Source: a virus | IMG/VR virus record: IMGVR_UViG_3300035034_000409 | Location: 1-31,445 of that record | Length of the DNA: 31,445 nucleotides | Reading direction: 5' to 3' (one strand) | Shown: positions 30,177 to 31,445 of the stretch, piece by piece | Layout: each line of letters begins with the position of its first letter | Position numbering within the stretch: the stretch's first letter is position 1 | The notes under the pieces: generated by a model | The model's input: only the letters and a program-made list of their open reading frames with translations | Database searches by the model: none | Told to the model about the DNA's origin: nothing | Translations under genes and position numbers: made by a program

Positions 30177-30252
30177 ATAAAATTCGTCTTTTTTTATCGT
30201 TTAATATCAGATAGTTACAGAGACAAAAAGCGTTTAAAATTCACTTATGGTA
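30177..30252 (-). repeat. 76-base repeat, copy 2
   Basis: Same orientation as copy 1 at 6052-6127, two differences. A TATGGTA/TACCATA hairpin precedes it in the direction of transcription. It lies between the terminator of the 30342 gene and the promoter of the methyltransferase. Confidence 0.85.
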
Positions 30253-30270
30253 GGGTAGTACCATAGATAT

Positions 30271-30297
30271 AAAAAAAAGAAGCTTTAAAGCTTCTTT
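30271..30297 (-). terminator. Intrinsic terminator after the 81-residue gene
   Basis: A perfect 22-base palindrome (AAAGAAGCTTT and its mirror) followed by T8 on the minus strand. It ends transcription from the 30587 gene. Confidence 0.88.
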
Positions 30298-30341
30298 AAA
30301 GTATTTTATTATTGTATATCAAAGACTTAGGCGTTTAAATT

Positions 30342-30587
30342 TTATTTATCCGCATTTGAGTAAATAGTGTCGATCTCTTCTTTAGTGAAAATAAAGTCAC
30401 GCGCTCTTTCACAATCTAGTGAGTCTCCAACAAACTCTCCATGAGTCTCGAAAATGTGACATACAGCATTGATAGTCTCTGTATATGTAATCTCTCTACC
30501 TGAAGGGTATAAAGCATCGGGCACACAACCGTAAAAGTCGTTCAAATATTCTTTAAAGTCAATCAGTGTTTTCATATGTTCTTTCAT
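30342..30587 (-). CDS. Hypothetical acidic protein, 81 residues
   Basis: MKEHMKTLIDFKEYLNDFYG, then an acidic mixed region. Promoter 30630-30657, AAGAGAGAATATC leader and a strong terminator make it a single-gene unit. No family recognised. M5 is a possible alternative start. Confidence 0.65.
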   Translation of the reverse strand: MKEHMKTLIDFKEYLNDFYGCVPDALYPSGREITYTETINAVCHIFETHGEFVGDSLDCERARDFIFTKEEIDTIYSNADK

Positions 30588-30629
30588 GATATTCTCTCTT
30601 TCTTTTGGTTAAATCTCAGTTACAAGACT

Positions 30630-30657
30630 ATAATAACACTTTGGACCAACATGTCAA
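30630..30657 (-). promoter_or_regulatory. Host-type promoter for the 81-residue gene
   Basis: Minus strand TTGACA, 16 bases, TATTAT with AGTGT before the -10, followed by ATAGTCTTGTAA as at the 6518-6545 promoter. Confidence 0.75.
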
Positions 30658-30658
30658 G

Positions 30659-31445
30659 TTAAACTGGATACTTTTCTGAAGAATAATCATCAATAAGGAC
30701 CATATTGGCATATTTTTTATCTTCATCTTTAAAGTCTTTGGCAGATTTACCATCTTTGTATATAAGCTTATTCACTTTAAATGAACTGAAGTTACATAGG
30801 TGATGCCATCTGTCATACTTCCATACAAGTTCACATACGTCTGGGTGCATATCCACAAGCATTTGAGACTTGTTAAGAGTGCCTAACTCATGATACTTTT
30901 TACTTTTAAGCAAGGCTTTTTCATCTTCTGTGATATTCTCCGAATGATAAAACTCTTCGGTGTTGCCGCCCTTGACAGTCTGTGTCGCACACTTCCCTTG
31001 AAGATAGAAATTGAACTCTATGGTACAGTCTCCATCTTTAAGAACTCTCAATGATAAGTCTGTATCTTCATTATATCGCCCGCGCCATCTATGCTTACAG
31101 TCGTTTCTAATCAAAAGAGTAGAATAGACTCTGGTGTTAAGGATAATTGGTGGTTTAACAACTCTACCTGTCAAAAAGAATCTGTACTGTAATCCAGAAA
31201 CGGGAACATTCTCAAATCTGTCTACAAACTCTTCACAGGCTTTGAATAATATACCAGACTCGACTCGCACTCTTTGATTATTATGCATTCTATAGAAGTC
31301 TTGAATATTATCGTCAAGAATCCAATGACTGCCTGTATCCTTATTGGCAAGACACCAATCCCAAAAATAGTTTCTTGCCCTTCCGGGCCCATCACCGTGA
31401 TTAGAGAATGGCGCAATGATAAGTGTCGCGTAGTCTTTAAGATCA
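30659..31445 (-). CDS. TET-associated glycosyltransferase-like protein, 5' end outside window
   Basis: Partial: about 261 codons are visible from the right edge of the window (frame GAT CTT AAA GAC). Motifs are APFSNHGDGPGRARNYFWDW, then HWILDDNIQDFYRM (DD nucleotide-sugar site) and RWRGRYNEDTDLSLRVLKDG (about 100 residues on), then ATQTVKGGNTEEFY. This is the pattern I associate with TAGT proteins, phage enzymes proposed to glycosylate oxidised or hydroxymethylated cytosine in DNA. It suggests that this phage carries modified bases and that a TET or hydroxymethylase gene lies outside the window. The start codon is not visible; an internal ATG at 31288 is not the true start. Confidence 0.8.
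   Translation of the reverse strand, partial: DLKDYATLIIAPFSNHGDGPGRARNYFWDWCLANKDTGSHWILDDNIQDFYRMHNNQRVRVESGILFKACEEFVDRFENVPVSGLQYRFFLTGRVVKPPIILNTRVYSTLLIRNDCKHRWRGRYNEDTDLSLRVLKDGDCTIEFNFYLQGKCATQTVKGGNTEEFYHSENITEDEKALLKSKKYHELGTLNKSQMLVDMHPDVCELVWKYDRWHHLCNFSSFKVNKLIYKDGKSAKDFKDEDKKYANMVLIDDYSSEKYPV

Noticed and set aside
1-31445. CRISPR arrays, insertion sequences, integrase or other temperate-phage functions
   Set aside because: No regularly spaced repeats, no transposase or integrase motifs, and no terminal inverted repeats were seen. The content is that of a lytic T4-like phage.

Overview
The window is a piece of a low-GC, T4-like contractile-tailed phage genome. The homologues that identify it are the prohead protease gp21, scaffold gp22, major capsid protein gp23, recombination nuclease gp46/gp47, late sigma factor gp55, helicase UvsW, recombination mediator UvsY and a DsbA/GapR-like DNA-binding protein. 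Late promoters of the T4 type (TATAAATA) and host-type promoters (TTGACA, 16-17 bases, TATAAT-like, usually with an extended TG) are both present. The host cannot be named from the sequence.

Layout. 1-4150 (+) is a head-assembly block: two small proteins with T4-like capsid-targeting N termini, then gp21, gp22 and gp23, closed by a strong terminator. 4200-7320 (-) holds a free-standing homing-type endonuclease, a KTSC-domain protein and several very small or membrane genes. 7318-11278 (-) carries gp46, gp47 and gp55; gp46 is interrupted by a mini-intein inside its Walker A motif. 11279-11918 has no protein gene, but it has a consensus promoter, a diverged 45-base inverted repeat and a bidirectional terminator, so it may encode a structured RNA. 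11919-16350 (-) is the UvsW/UvsY/kinase/DsbA cluster. 16415-20753 (-) contains small genes, a DNA methyltransferase, a PD-(D/E)XK nuclease, an amidase endolysin and two unusual RNA elements. 20795-22018 (+) is a lone repeat protein, probably a virion or fibre part. 22004-30110 (-, one + gene) holds PhoH, an AAA+ ATPase, a phosphoesterase, a CCA-adding enzyme, a Pth2-like peptidyl-tRNA hydrolase, a GroES-like co-chaperonin, a tRNA lacking its D arm, a Pyr_excise-family protein and a DUF4942 methyltransferase. The window ends inside a TET-associated glycosyltransferase-like gene, which suggests hypermodified DNA.

The most striking signal is a possible split, minimal tmRNA. At 17492-17561 (-) is a 70-nt RNA that matches the tRNA-like domain of tmRNA: the GATTC..GGAT.CGAC signature, a G3-U70 acceptor wobble, discriminator A, encoded CCA and a GGAC before the T arm. 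The whole messenger-like part is replaced by an 8-bp hairpin. About 1 kb downstream, at 16415-16541 (-), a separate promoter drives a short RNA containing a frame with no start codon that reads ANTNERMNYKVAA-stop, the form of an SsrA degradation tag, with tandem stops in a small hairpin loop as in tmRNA helix P5. Pth2-like and CCA-adding enzymes elsewhere in the window fit a broader investment in tRNA upkeep and ribosome rescue. The two RNA calls come from direct reading; that they act together is inference.
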